A stretch of 64,000 nt of DNA from Chitinophagales bacterium (GTDB lineage: Bacteria; Bacteroidota; Bacteroidia; Chitinophagales; JADIYW01), in assembly GCA_019694955.1 (NCBI GenBank), contig JAIBAX010000002.1:62001-126000 (forward strand). The letters are read 5' to 3'. Both the position numbers and the translations under genes were made by a program. This document shows, piece after piece, positions 17,723 to 27,675 of this stretch. Within the stretch, counting starts at the first letter, position 1. The number at the start of each line of letters is the position of its first letter. The notes below the pieces were generated by a model. That model ran no database searches, was not told the origin of the DNA, and worked only from the letters and a program-made list of their open reading frames with translations.

Positions 17723-18226
17723 CTATTCGCCTTTCGGTGCTGGTTTTGTCCCCGGCTTCGGTGCTTGTGGCGGACCAGGTTGTTGAGGCGAACCATTTTC
17801 CTTAGCTTTTTCCAATAACATCTTTTTAAAATGTTCTTCCACCATCAACAATTTCGCCACCTTTTTTACAGGTAAAACTTTTTTAAATTCGGCGATATAC
17901 TTTTTGTTCAGGTCCAGTTCCTTTGATTTGAAAGCAATTTGGTTATCGATGAATTTTTGTGCTTCTGCATCGGTCATTTCGTCGATATTCTTGATGTCAT
18001 CTTTTTCACCGAAAGTAGCTTTCCGAAGGGCTTTTTTCTCTTCTTCATACTGGTTGTATATAGGCCAAAACAGCTTGGCTTCCTCAGGGGTGAGGCTAAG
18101 CTTATTGGTAATAAAGGAGATTTTTAGTGCTTCTACTTTTTGTGGGTCTCCTTGTGGTTTAACGGTTTGAGCTTGTGTGAGCAAACACATAGCAAATAGA
18201 ACCGCGACAGACAATAATTTTTTCAT
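17723..18226 (-). CDS. Periplasmic Spy/LTXXQ-like helical protein
   Basis: A 167-aa protein with signal peptide MKKLLSVAVLFAMCLLTQAQ, a long charged helical region containing KLSLTPEEAKLFWPIYNQYE (residues 37-56), and a Pro/Lys-rich tail (GSPQQPGPPQAPKPG). The LTPEEAxxFWPxY pattern is frequent in Bacteroidota proteins encoded beside ECF sigma factors and related to Spy/CpxP-type sensors. It is the third gene of a set with an ECF sigma factor and a membrane anti-sigma candidate (gaps of 18 and 36 bp), so it may sense envelope stress. The function is inferred from context. Confidence 0.7.
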   Translation of the reverse strand: MKKLLSVAVLFAMCLLTQAQTVKPQGDPQKVEALKISFITNKLSLTPEEAKLFWPIYNQYEEEKKALRKATFGEKDDIKNIDEMTDAEAQKFIDNQIAFKSKELDLNKKYIAEFKKVLPVKKVAKLLMVEEHFKKMLLEKAKENGSPQQPGPPQAPKPGTKPAPKGE

Positions 18227-18244
18227 CTTTTACTAATTTATACG

Positions 18245-18913
18245 TTAAAAAATTTCAGTGTTAATATCTTCTAATGATATATCGTGTATGTTTTCTTCCA
18301 GATATTGCTGGATATCTTCTTCTGTTACTTCTTCTCCCGGATTCGCATAATCGTTGATTTCCAACGATTTCTCCGCAATTTCAGTAGTAGATGTCATTAT
18401 TTCCTTTTCAGTAGGGATGGTTGATTCTATATTATTCAAGGCTAGCAAATCTTCATCTTCAAATTCATGCAGGTTTTCCTCAATATAACTCATCACATCC
18501 TGCTGAGAGATTTGATCTTCCATGATTTGAGCACTGGTCTCGTGCTGAGGGTGTTCATCAAAATAAAGCCCTTTAATGGCAATAAAGCTTATGAGGAAGA
18601 CGGCAGCTATTTTTGAAAACATACCAAACATCCGATAGATTTTTGTATCTCTGTCATCTTTTTTAACCCTATTGGGCGTTGCCGCTTCTATTTTTGCAAA
18701 AATGGCCGCTTCTAATCCTTCAAAATAGCCATCTGGCACTTCTTGATTAAGGCTGTCATTATGCAAGATGGTTTTCTCTAATATGTTGATTTCCAACGTT
18801 TCAAAATAATCTTCAGGTACTCGGTATATATCTCCTTTAATGGTTGCTTTTAAGTTTGCCACAACAGGAGAAATCTCGGTCAATTCTTGCAATATGTTAT
18901 TATCTGTGTACAT
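18245..18913 (-). CDS. Probable anti-sigma factor (single-pass membrane protein)
   Basis: A 222-aa protein with a soluble N-terminal part (about 100 residues) containing two related segments, IYRVPEDYFETLEINIL and VPDGYFEGLEAAIF. A single membrane helix (KIAAVFLISFIAIKGLYF, about residues 107-124) and an acidic C-terminal part follow. It has no zinc-binding HxxxCxxC motif. Position directly downstream of the ECF sigma gene and the topology (N-in, C-out) support an anti-sigma role. The sequence family is not one I recognise by name. Confidence 0.6.
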   Translation of the reverse strand: MYTDNNILQELTEISPVVANLKATIKGDIYRVPEDYFETLEINILEKTILHNDSLNQEVPDGYFEGLEAAIFAKIEAATPNRVKKDDRDTKIYRMFGMFSKIAAVFLISFIAIKGLYFDEHPQHETSAQIMEDQISQQDVMSYIEENLHEFEDEDLLALNNIESTIPTEKEIMTSTTEIAEKSLEINDYANPGEEVTEEDIQQYLEENIHDISLEDINTEIF

Positions 18914-18949
18914 AATCTTATTCTTTAGACTGGGTTAACTATAAAAGGT

Positions 18950-19489
18950 TTAATTTCCAAGAATATAATCTTCAATTTTTTTGACGGCATGAAAATAGGA
19001 AGCTTTTAATGCCCCGACAGAAGTTTCCATTACTACGGACATTTCTTCGTATTTCATTTCTTCAAAATACCGGAGAGAAAATACAGCCCTTTGCTTTTCA
19101 GGAAGTCGCTCAATGGCAGATGTAAGTTTTATTTTTAAAAGATCGCCATCTGGAGAGGAGGAGGATTCCATATATTGTGCGTTGGGTGCGTCATCTATAT
19201 CAATGGCAAGGTGCTTTTTTTCTTTATTTAAGAAGTTTATAGATTCATTGGTAGCAATTCGATACAGCCAAGTATATAACTGCGCATCGGAACGGAAATT
19301 ATCCAGTCCTTGCCAAGCCTTTAAAAAGGTATTTTGAATAACATCATTAGCATCCTCATGTTGCGACACCATTCTTCGAATATGCCAATACAAAGGCTTT
19401 TGATATTTTTTTACCAACAAAGAGAATCCTTTCTTCTTCTGTTCAGGATCTCTGAATAAACGCAATATTTCTCCATCTGTTAGTTCCAT
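18950..19489 (-). CDS. ECF-type RNA polymerase sigma factor
   Basis: A 179-aa group IV sigma factor. Region 2 covers residues about 22-90 (ISFINTFL-like core seen here as DANDVIQNTFLKAW, then QLYTWLYRIATN) and region 4 about 120-175 (LPEKQRAVFSLRYFEEMKYEEM). It directs a small regulon in response to an envelope or extracellular signal. Two downstream genes on the same strand encode its probable anti-sigma factor and a periplasmic helical protein. Confidence 0.93.
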   Translation of the reverse strand: MELTDGEILRLFRDPEQKKKGFSLLVKKYQKPLYWHIRRMVSQHEDANDVIQNTFLKAWQGLDNFRSDAQLYTWLYRIATNESINFLNKEKKHLAIDIDDAPNAQYMESSSSPDGDLLKIKLTSAIERLPEKQRAVFSLRYFEEMKYEEMSVVMETSVGALKASYFHAVKKIEDYILGN

Positions 19490-19529
19490 GTTTTTTTGAC
19501 AACCAAAAATGGAAAAGGTTTAATCTGTC

Positions 19530-20492
19530 TTATTTTCTTTTCATTACTGATAAAGCTGCCTGCACGATATGCTGAGGTGCTAAACCATATTTTTCCAGTA
19601 ATTGATCTGGCGTTCCACTTTCTCCAAAAGAGTCATTAACGGCCACCATCTCTATCGGCGATGGACGATGTAGCGATAATAATTGGGCAATGCTATCGCC
19701 TAAGCCGCCATTTCGTTGATGCTCCTCAGCAGTTACCACACAGCCTGTTTTTGAAACAGAAGCCAGAATGGCTTCCTCATCCAAGGGTTTGATGGTGTGC
19801 ATATTTATTAGTTCTACAGACACTCCTTGTTTTTCTAATTCCTGCCCTGCCAATACGGCTTGCCAAACCAAGTGACCACATGCAATGATGGTCACATCTG
19901 TACCATGCGATAAATATTGGGCTTTCCCAATTTGAAAATCGGGATCATTGGCTTTTGTAAAGATTGGCCAAGCTGGCCTACCAAAGCGCAGATAACAAGG
20001 GCCATGTCTTTCGATAAGCAATTCCGTAGCCAGTTTCGTTTGGTTATAGTCGGCAGGGACAACAACCGTCATGTTTGGCAACATCTTCATCATGCCGATA
20101 TCTTCCAAAATTTGATGGGTGGCACCGTCTTCACCCAGCGTAAGTCCGGCGTGTGAGCAGCAGATTTTCACATTCTTATCAGAATAGGCAACCGATTGAC
20201 GGATTTGGTCATATACGCGCCCGGTGCCAAAATTTGCAAAGGTGGTAGGTACAGGTATTTTTCCGGCAGTTGCCAGTCCGGCAGCAATGCCAATCATATT
20301 TGCTTCGGCAATACCTGTTTGAATAAACCTATCTGGAAAATCCTGTATAAATTTTTCCAATTTAAGGCTGCCAATTAGGTCTGCACAAAGCGCTACGACA
20401 TGAGGGTTTCGCTTGCCTGCTTCGTGTATGCCATCTCCAAAACCGGATCTGGTATCTTTTTTTTCCGTAAAAGTAATCTCTTGCAAAGACAT
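19530..20492 (-). CDS. Transketolase, C-terminal subunit
   Basis: Second half of a split transketolase (pentose phosphate pathway; thiamine diphosphate enzyme). At 320 aa it covers the pyrimidine-binding domain (TGIAEANMIGIAAGLA, with Glu63 as the ThDP-activating acid; SHAGLTLGEDGATHQ) and the C-terminal regulatory-fold domain (SLHRPSPIEMVAVNDSFGESG). The N-terminal PP-binding half normally sits directly upstream, but here the upstream DNA is a 105-bp gap and then RDD/PAQR genes, so the partner must be elsewhere. A TAACTTCG box (1 mismatch) lies at about 20509-20516. Confidence 0.9.
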   Translation of the reverse strand: MSLQEITFTEKKDTRSGFGDGIHEAGKRNPHVVALCADLIGSLKLEKFIQDFPDRFIQTGIAEANMIGIAAGLATAGKIPVPTTFANFGTGRVYDQIRQSVAYSDKNVKICCSHAGLTLGEDGATHQILEDIGMMKMLPNMTVVVPADYNQTKLATELLIERHGPCYLRFGRPAWPIFTKANDPDFQIGKAQYLSHGTDVTIIACGHLVWQAVLAGQELEKQGVSVELINMHTIKPLDEEAILASVSKTGCVVTAEEHQRNGGLGDSIAQLLSLHRPSPIEMVAVNDSFGESGTPDQLLEKYGLAPQHIVQAALSVMKRK

Positions 20493-20597
20493 GAATAAGA
20501 ATTTGCTCCGAAGTTAGCGTTTTTTAGAAAATGGTATTCATTTTTTTATCCCAGAATAACCAATAGACTTTTCTTGCAGTAAATTTCTATTACTTTT

Positions 20598-21062
20598 CTA
20601 TGGTTGTTCAATCGGGATTACTTTTTCTTTAGTTAAATCCACCACTTTCGTCTTTGTCCATTGATCATGCCATCCTGTGGCATAGCTATTTCTGCCATTA
20701 TTTTCTCCCCAAAGGAAACTTACAGCATTAAACGGCAATAGCCTCACCAACGTTCTGGCGATAATATCCACCGGTTTAGTGGGAAGATTATTCTCTTTTA
20801 CCACTTTTGTTTTAGTAATGAGTTTCCCCAATGTAAACCCATTCATTTCAAAAATCAGGTAATATATAGCTTTTAGCAAAAGAAAAGGAGGGATGAAAAC
20901 ATTGACAAATGGGAGAAATTCAAAAGAGGGAATCATTTTGGATGGAATGATAATCCAAATTATAGGGAGTACGACCAAGCCATCAATGAAATAATTAGCC
21001 ATTCTTTTTTGAAAAGAGGCTTTATAATATATTTTTAAAAGTTGATTATCAACGTCTTTCAT
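20598..21062 (-). CDS. RDD family membrane protein
   Basis: A 154-aa protein from ATG 21062, just after the PAQR stop; the longer reading from 21083 would need a TTG start. The family's Arg-Asp-Asp core is diverged: SFQKRMANYFIDGLVV (N-terminal helix start), an LIFEMNGFTLGKLITKTKVV loop after the second helix, and ARTLVRLLPFNAVSFLWG. Three or more hydrophobic segments are visible. RDD proteins are poorly understood; some act in ion or solute transport. It is the last gene of the efflux operon on the - strand. Confidence 0.8.
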   Translation of the reverse strand: MKDVDNQLLKIYYKASFQKRMANYFIDGLVVLPIIWIIIPSKMIPSFEFLPFVNVFIPPFLLLKAIYYLIFEMNGFTLGKLITKTKVVKENNLPTKPVDIIARTLVRLLPFNAVSFLWGENNGRNSYATGWHDQWTKTKVVDLTKEKVIPIEQP

Positions 21063-21069
21063 ACAATAG

Positions 21070-21726
21070 TTATAAAAAGTCAACAGCGGCCCACGTGGCT
21101 GCAGTAAAATGTGCTACGCTACCTACCAAGACAAAGATATGCCAAAAAGCATGGTGATAGGTAAATTTTTTCCATGCATAGAAAATAACGCCAAAAGAAT
21201 AAGATAATCCGCCTCCAACAATCAAGTAGAAAACAGGTAATGGCATAATTTGATAGAAGGCTTTGATATAAATAACGGCCATCCATCCCAATAAGACATA
21301 AAAAACGGTGGAGATAAAATCATATTTTCCGGTGAAAAAGATTTTGAGAACCGTTCCAATTAAGATGAGACTCCACATAATAATCAGGAATATTTTACCG
21401 CGTTGATCCCAAAGGAAGAATTGTACCATTACGGTATAACTACCACCTATCAAGAAATAAATGCTGATATGGTCGAATACTCTTAGGACATACTTGGTAG
21501 TTTTTTCCTGCATTCCATGATAAAGTGTAGAAGATAAATAGGTGAATATCAACGATAAACTAAAAACCGTTGCGGATACCACATTGAGATAAGTACCATT
21601 CTTAAACGTATACAAAATGAGAATCGGGTTCGCTACCAAGAAAAAAATGGCACCCAGTGCATGCGTGATTGCATTGGCAATTTCCTTTTTTAGGTTGATG
21701 TCAATTTTTTCTTCTAACGCCTCCAT
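21070..21726 (-). CDS. Hemolysin III / PAQR family membrane protein
   Basis: A 218-aa protein with seven hydrophobic segments. ANAITHALGAIFFL at the first helix and STLYHGMQEKT at the end of the second carry the conserved Ser/His pair of the PAQR superfamily; FDHISIYFLIGGSY and the late YHHAFWHIFVLVGSVAHF supply the remaining Asp and His zinc-site residues. Bacterial members are linked to membrane homeostasis. The start codon overlaps the end of the RND permease gene by 13 bp, indicating translational coupling. Confidence 0.9.
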   Translation of the reverse strand: MEALEEKIDINLKKEIANAITHALGAIFFLVANPILILYTFKNGTYLNVVSATVFSLSLIFTYLSSTLYHGMQEKTTKYVLRVFDHISIYFLIGGSYTVMVQFFLWDQRGKIFLIIMWSLILIGTVLKIFFTGKYDFISTVFYVLLGWMAVIYIKAFYQIMPLPVFYLIVGGGLSYSFGVIFYAWKKFTYHHAFWHIFVLVGSVAHFTAATWAAVDFL

Positions 21727-24700
21727 TGCTCAATTTTTAGTTCAATTTTATCTTTCAGGTGAAACATTACCGGAACAACTACTAAGGTAAGAAAAGTTGC
21801 GAAAGAAAGTCCAAAAATGACAATCCATGATAATGGACCCCAGAAAGAAGCACTATCTCCACCAAAATAAATTTGTGGGTCACCATGTGTCAGCAATCGT
21901 ACAAAGTTGATATTCAACGCCATTACGGTAGGAATGAGTCCCAAAACATTGGTGATAGCGGTCAATAGAACCGGACGAAGACGGGTTCTTCCAGATTCAA
22001 CAATGGTTTCAATCATATCTTCATAAGGCAGCAGTGCATTCCTATGTAAACCCAATTCTTGCCTGCGCCGCTCCCTTAATAGGGTGGTATAGTCAATCAT
22101 AACGATGGCATTGTTAACAACCACTCCGGCTAAAGAAATCATACCAATACCCATCATTAGAATAACCAATTGCATTTTAAACAATGCCAGACCCAATAAT
22201 ACGCCGATGATGCTGAAAATTACGGAGAACATGATTATAAATGGCGAGATGATGGAGTTGAATTGCGCCACGAGAATCAAGAAAACCAGAAAACAGGCAA
22301 TCATCATGGCATTGGCAAGGAAGGAGGTGCTTTCTCCTTGCGATTCTTGCTCACCCGTGAAGGTAATGTGAAACCCTTCTGGAAGAGGGAAGCCTTCCAG
22401 GTATTCCTTGTACTCTGCCACAATATCATTGGCTACATATCCTTCTGTTACATTGGAATAAATGGTAATTACACGCTTCATATCTATCCTTTTTACTGAC
22501 CCGAATGTAGAGCTATAATGTACATCGGCGATAGCCGATAAAGGCACTTGCATAAACTGTCCGGTCATAGGATTTTGGAAGGTAATTTTCTGGTTGAGCA
22601 AAGAGGTGAGGTTATATCTGTAGTTAGTAGAATAGCGCAATTGAATCGGATATTCTTCTTCATCTATTTTATATTGTGACACTTCTTTTCCAAAAACGCC
22701 CGTTCTTAGGTACATGGCTACCATTCCGGTACTCATACCATATCTTCTACAGGCATCCCTATCGATGTCAACAATGAGTTCCGGGAGACCGGTTTCGAGA
22801 TTTGAGCGCAGTTTTTCAACGCCGGCGACATTTTTTGTCTCCAAGAATTTTTTTATTTTTTCAGTCAGGAGGATAAGCCTTTGGTAGTCTTCTCCACTGA
22901 CTTCAATATTAATAGGGTAGCCAACGGGAGGTCCTGATGGGTTTTGAGCGACGGTAATCTTAGCACCGACCGTATTTTTAACGGCATAGCGTATTTCTTC
23001 CATGACTCTTTTGGTAGAAATACCGCCACGTTGCACAAAAGGAACAAATGACACTGTTATACGTGCTTTGTGTGGAGAAACAGAATTGCCGCCTCCCGTG
23101 GAGCCGCTCTCTTGTGGATCTTCGGTTCCTTCGCCCACTTGTGCTAAAACAGCTTCCACAGATTGGGCTAAGGGGGCGATGGCATTCTCAATTTTCTTTT
23201 CCAGCTGCACTGCGAGTTCATTTGTTACCTCTATGTCTGTTCCGATAGGCAATTCTACAAAGACATTGACGTATTGTGGGTCTCCGGAAGGGAAAAATAC
23301 TACATCCGGTTGCCGCATGGCAAAAAACATCATGGAAGCAATTAGAAGAACAACAGTGCCTATGAATATTTTTTGAGGATTTCTTTTCCTTAAAGCCCAA
23401 GAAATTAACCTATGGTAGCCATTTTCAACTTTCACCAGCAAGTTTGTTCTAAACCAGAAAGAAGCGGGTTCAAAAAAGTATCGGTTTATAACGATTAATA
23501 GCGTAATAATAAGCAATAAACTTCCCATGCCATTCAGTCCGGGATTTTCTCCTTTCGAAATAAAAGAAATGCCATATATAAAGAGGGTGATGATAGCAAA
23601 AACGATGATGCTTCTCCAGTACTTTTTATTATTATATACTTTACCGGACTCATCATCAAGTTTCATATAAACCGAACAAATGGCAGGAGTAATGATGAAC
23701 GCAACAAAGAGAGAACTCACCAATACAATCATCAATGTAATAGGCAAGTACTTCATGAATTCGCCCATGATATCTTTCCAAAATAATAATGGGATAAACG
23801 CTACAATATTTGTTGCCGTAGAGGAGATAATGGGGATCGCCATTTCGGAAACCCCATCGATACAGGCTTTTTCTAGCGGTTTTCCTTCACTATACATCCT
23901 GTAGATGTTTTCTACCACAACGATGGCGTTATCAATGAACATACCTAATGCCAGAACAAGGGAGAAGAGTACCATGATGTTGAGTGTAACGCCCATCATA
24001 TTCAACACAATGATGCCGAGGATCATTGCCAAAGGAATGGCAATCCCCACAAATAGAGAATTGCGCAACCCGAGAAAGAACAAGATGACCAAAACGCAAA
24101 GAATGACAGCGGAAATGATGTTGTTTTCAAGATTATCTACCATATCCACCGTTTGTACAGACTGATCCCCAGTAATTTTTACCTGAAGGTCTTTCGGTAA
24201 TTTATCCTTTTTAGCCTCTGCAATAATTTTTGTGATACCTTCAGCAGCAGAGATGATATTCTCACCGCTTTTTTTCTTTACATCTAAAGTGATAACCGGT
24301 TTTGAATCCATTCTGGCATAACTCTTTCTGTCTTCAAAGTCGAATTTAACTGTCGCAACATCTTTCAAATAGACAACTTCATTATTGTTATACTTTATAA
24401 TGAGGTTTTCGATATCGCTGATTTTCTTATACTCACCAATAATTCTTATATTTCTTCTAAAGCCATCGGTTACCATTTCTCCCGCTGATACGGTGAGGTT
24501 TTCTGCATTGATTGCACCCTCAATATCGTTGAAACTCAACGTCATTGCCTCTAATTTGTATGGATCTACTTCGATTTTTACCTCTCTATCTTGCAGACCG
24601 CGGATATCGACTTTTGATATCTGGGGAAGTTCCTCGATTTTATCTTCCAGATATTCTCCATATTCTTTCATTTCATCCATGCTAAATCGATCACCATATA

Positions 24701-25178
24701 GGTTGACATTCATGATAGGGAATTCGGAGAAATCCAGTTCGAGTACCTGTGGGTCTTGATCGAGGTCTTTTGGAAGGTCGTTCTTAGATCTTTCTACGGC
24801 ATCTTTTACTTTTTGCATGACATCTCTAACATCCATATCAAAATCAAACTCGGCAATAATGATAGAGTAGTCTTGCAAGGAGTTGGAACTCAACTTTTTA
24901 AGTCCTGCGATGGTATTTACTTCTTTTTCAATGGGTCTCGTGATTAGGTTTTCAATATCTAAGGGCGCATTTCCGGCATATACAGTAGAAATAAAAATGG
25001 TGGGCGTCTTTATTTCCGGGAAGCTCTCCTTGGGCATAGTATTATAGGAGATTATTCCGGCAATAAAGATGATAAATGCCAAAATGAACACACTGGTGCT
25101 ATTTTTAATAGCAAAAGTGGAGGGTTTAAATTCCTGAATAACCTCTGATTCGTCTATGATATTTTTGTGTTCACTCAT
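21714..25178 (-). CDS. RND efflux permease (AcrB/HAE1 family)
   Basis: A 1154-aa inner-membrane proton-driven pump subunit. An N-terminal helix is followed by two porter-domain repeats and two six-helix blocks. Helix 4 has ALGMFIDNAIVVVENIYR, with an Asp-Asn pair in the place of AcrB Asp407-Asp408. A large insertion between helices 6 and 7 (around residues 500-600) has extra hydrophobic stretches and makes the protein about 100 aa longer than AcrB. It forms a tripartite pump with the adaptor and TolC-like proteins encoded upstream. Substrate unknown, probably hydrophobic compounds, given TetR control. Confidence 0.95.
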   Translation of the reverse strand: MSEHKNIIDESEVIQEFKPSTFAIKNSTSVFILAFIIFIAGIISYNTMPKESFPEIKTPTIFISTVYAGNAPLDIENLITRPIEKEVNTIAGLKKLSSNSLQDYSIIIAEFDFDMDVRDVMQKVKDAVERSKNDLPKDLDQDPQVLELDFSEFPIMNVNLYGDRFSMDEMKEYGEYLEDKIEELPQISKVDIRGLQDREVKIEVDPYKLEAMTLSFNDIEGAINAENLTVSAGEMVTDGFRRNIRIIGEYKKISDIENLIIKYNNNEVVYLKDVATVKFDFEDRKSYARMDSKPVITLDVKKKSGENIISAAEGITKIIAEAKKDKLPKDLQVKITGDQSVQTVDMVDNLENNIISAVILCVLVILFFLGLRNSLFVGIAIPLAMILGIIVLNMMGVTLNIMVLFSLVLALGMFIDNAIVVVENIYRMYSEGKPLEKACIDGVSEMAIPIISSTATNIVAFIPLLFWKDIMGEFMKYLPITLMIVLVSSLFVAFIITPAICSVYMKLDDESGKVYNNKKYWRSIIVFAIITLFIYGISFISKGENPGLNGMGSLLLIITLLIVINRYFFEPASFWFRTNLLVKVENGYHRLISWALRKRNPQKIFIGTVVLLIASMMFFAMRQPDVVFFPSGDPQYVNVFVELPIGTDIEVTNELAVQLEKKIENAIAPLAQSVEAVLAQVGEGTEDPQESGSTGGGNSVSPHKARITVSFVPFVQRGGISTKRVMEEIRYAVKNTVGAKITVAQNPSGPPVGYPINIEVSGEDYQRLILLTEKIKKFLETKNVAGVEKLRSNLETGLPELIVDIDRDACRRYGMSTGMVAMYLRTGVFGKEVSQYKIDEEEYPIQLRYSTNYRYNLTSLLNQKITFQNPMTGQFMQVPLSAIADVHYSSTFGSVKRIDMKRVITIYSNVTEGYVANDIVAEYKEYLEGFPLPEGFHITFTGEQESQGESTSFLANAMMIACFLVFLILVAQFNSIISPFIIMFSVIFSIIGVLLGLALFKMQLVILMMGIGMISLAGVVVNNAIVMIDYTTLLRERRRQELGLHRNALLPYEDMIETIVESGRTRLRPVLLTAITNVLGLIPTVMALNINFVRLLTHGDPQIYFGGDSASFWGPLSWIVIFGLSFATFLTLVVVPVMFHLKDKIELKIEQWRR

Positions 25179-25193
25179 AATATGTGTATGTAA

Positions 25194-26333
25194 CTACTTT
25201 TGAATCTTAATTTTATCACCTTCTATTACATCTCTGAAACCACCATCGATGAGTACATCTGTTGGCTGTAATCCAGAGATGATTTCTGTTTCACCATTGA
25301 AAGTAGCTCCGGTTGTTACCAATACTTTTTGAGCGGTATTTTTTCCGGTAATCATGACATATTCACCTTCTGCGGATTGTTGGATGAGGCGTGTTGGGAT
25401 AACAATAGCATGGTCATTTTGCTTGTCTTTGAGGGCAACGACTGCAACCATATTCGGCACCATTAAATGGTCGCCTGTATTGGCGATCTCGGCTTGAACT
25501 TTGAAAGTTCTGTTGCCGGGATTAATGAATTGAGTGATGTTTGTAATGGTAGCCGTTTGTTGCCGATCAATGGATGGAAACCGGACAAGGATCTGTTCTC
25601 CACGTCTGAATTTTCCTGCATATACTTCTGAGATATCTGCTTCTACTTTAATCGTAGAAAGGTTGGTGACCTTAGCAATTGGCATTCCTGGTGCAGCCAT
25701 TTCTCCAGTTTTTACGAATACCATATCAACAACACCGGAGATAGGTGCATAAACAACGGATTTGCCCACCTGATTTTGTAGGGTAATGAGTTTTTTCTCT
25801 AAGCTTTCCTTATTGGTTTTTGCTTGAAGATATTGTACTTCGGTTCCAATTTTTTGGTCCCAAAGGTTTTTTTGTCTTTCATATACTTCTTTTGCTAATT
25901 CTAAAGAACTGCGCAATTCTGTAATATTATCTTTCAGCATTTGATTGTCTAAGTAGGCAATGGCTTGACCTTTTTGAACATATTGTCCCTCTTCTATATT
26001 TACTTGAGTGGCCAAACCACCCGTTTCAGGACTTACCATCACTGATTTGTCGGCGACAACTTTTCCCTGAAACTCAATAAATTGCTGGAAATTTTTAACT
26101 TGTGGGTGTAAGGTTGTTATTAATGTATACAATTCATCTGTGGTTACATTTTTCCCATCCAATTTTAACACCTCTTCTTTGAGTTGATCCACTAATCTTT
26201 TTTGTTCCTCTAGTTTATGCTGTTCTGCCCTGAGTTTTTCCAGCGTTTTCTGAAGTTTCTCCTCCTTTGTTTCCTTACAGCTAACCAATGTAAAGAGCAA
26301 GGTTGCAGTAAAAATGATTCTAAGTACGTTCAT
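25194..26333 (-). CDS. RND efflux periplasmic adaptor lipoprotein
   Basis: Membrane-fusion protein that links the RND permease to the outer-membrane channel. ATG 26333 gives MNVLRIIFTATLLFTLVSC, a lipoprotein signal with Cys19; the alternative 24 bp upstream would need a TTG start inside the tolC-like gene. A highly charged coiled coil (about residues 22-60) precedes the biotinyl-lipoyl domain (SPETGGLATQVNIEEGQYVQKG). A hairpin, then a barrel domain (VYAPISGVVDMVFVKTGEMA), follow. The extra N-terminal coiled coil is unusual for HlyD/AcrA proteins but frequent in Bacteroidota. Confidence 0.92.
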   Translation of the reverse strand: MNVLRIIFTATLLFTLVSCKETKEEKLQKTLEKLRAEQHKLEEQKRLVDQLKEEVLKLDGKNVTTDELYTLITTLHPQVKNFQQFIEFQGKVVADKSVMVSPETGGLATQVNIEEGQYVQKGQAIAYLDNQMLKDNITELRSSLELAKEVYERQKNLWDQKIGTEVQYLQAKTNKESLEKKLITLQNQVGKSVVYAPISGVVDMVFVKTGEMAAPGMPIAKVTNLSTIKVEADISEVYAGKFRRGEQILVRFPSIDRQQTATITNITQFINPGNRTFKVQAEIANTGDHLMVPNMVAVVALKDKQNDHAIVIPTRLIQQSAEGEYVMITGKNTAQKVLVTTGATFNGETEIISGLQPTDVLIDGGFRDVIEGDKIKIQK

Positions 26334-26343
26334 ATTAATAAGC

Positions 26344-27675
26344 TTAATTTTTTTCAAGAATATTGTTTAATGCCTGATTTGCCATGACCACTTTATACAT
26401 AGCGTTCAGATAATTGGATTGTGTAAGGTAGAGTTCTGATTCGGCGCTTTTGAGTTCAAGGCTAGAGCCGATACCTTCTTTATATTTGATATTTGCTACC
26501 TTATAAATTTTCTCTGCCAACGCCAAAGTTTCGATATAGCTATTGTAATCATTGAGGGCGTTAACGAGATTGGCTTTTGCACTTTCATATTGAATCTCAT
26601 AGGCATCTACCATCATATCTCTTTTGTTTTCAATTTGTTTGATGGTTACTTCCACACCCTGTATCTGCCTTTTTCTGGTGTAACTATCCCAAATGGGCAC
26701 TTGAATCTGTACACCGAAGAACCGATTGTTTAACCAGGGTTCTTTGAAGTTGAAGAAATTAAATTTTTCCCGCTGAGCCTGAGAGCCCAAAGTAGCATAA
26801 CCTACCAAACTTGGAAGATATTCATACCTGATTCTTTTAATATTGGTTCTTTGCAAGTCTGCGCTGGCATTCATCAGTTGCACATCCTTTCTGAAAGTAA
26901 AAGCAGGTCTGTTTTCCAGTGGCACTTGAATACTTTCAACAAATTCACTTAGCTTTCCAGTAATTTCAATTGAAGAATCAAGAGACATGCCCATATTGTA
27001 TTTTAGGAGAGTAAGGGTGAGTTCTTTTTGTACTTCAAGATTCTTTATAGAAGTTTTAAGATTGGTAAGGCTGAGTTTTAACCGATCAACATCTAATTCT
27101 TCTGCAAAGCCATTTTTATAAATTTGTTCTGTCTCGAAAATAAGTTTTTCAAGATTTTGTATGTTTTGTTGAATGATGGTGATATTTTCTCTTGCTATTA
27201 ATGCATTAAAAAAAGCGGTTGTTACATCATTTTTAATTACTTGCTCTTGAATGGCGGTTTCCTTTTTAGAGAGTTCAACATATTCCTGAGCACCCTTAAC
27301 GCCAATTAGAAAAGAACCATTAAAAATGATTTGCGTAAGATTTATGTTCGCAGACAGATTATTGGGTGTGCCAAAAGTTGCTTCAATCGGTTCGGGATTG
27401 CCAAAAGTTCCTGCCGGAATGATACTGGCGGGCAGTTTTCCATAATGCGTGTACGATAATTCGCCATTTACTTGTGGCAACAAAACCCCCAGATATTCCT
27501 TTACTTTTAATTCGGCTTTTTCTATATCATAGTTGATGTCTGTTAGCGCATGTGAATGTTGTAAGGCATAAGCCTTTGCTTCATCCAGTGTGAAAACGGT
27601 GGTTTGTTGCGCAGATCCTTCTAAAAAGATAGCATAGATTGCGAGTAGAATAGGTAGCTTAAGATGTCTTATCAT
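26344..27675 (-). CDS. TolC family outer-membrane channel
   Basis: A 443-aa outer-membrane efflux protein with signal peptide ending SAQQ. It has two repeats of long helices with short beta strands, typical of OEP proteins (LNLTQIIFNGSFLIGVKGAQEYVELS; VQIQVPIWDSYTRKRQI; SSLELKSAESELYLTQSNYLNAMYK in the second repeat, shortened here). It is encoded immediately after the TetR regulator (17-bp overlap) and just before the adaptor, so it is the exit duct of the pump. Confidence 0.93.
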   Translation of the reverse strand: MIRHLKLPILLAIYAIFLEGSAQQTTVFTLDEAKAYALQHSHALTDINYDIEKAELKVKEYLGVLLPQVNGELSYTHYGKLPASIIPAGTFGNPEPIEATFGTPNNLSANINLTQIIFNGSFLIGVKGAQEYVELSKKETAIQEQVIKNDVTTAFFNALIARENITIIQQNIQNLEKLIFETEQIYKNGFAEELDVDRLKLSLTNLKTSIKNLEVQKELTLTLLKYNMGMSLDSSIEITGKLSEFVESIQVPLENRPAFTFRKDVQLMNASADLQRTNIKRIRYEYLPSLVGYATLGSQAQREKFNFFNFKEPWLNNRFFGVQIQVPIWDSYTRKRQIQGVEVTIKQIENKRDMMVDAYEIQYESAKANLVNALNDYNSYIETLALAEKIYKVANIKYKEGIGSSLELKSAESELYLTQSNYLNAMYKVVMANQALNNILEKN

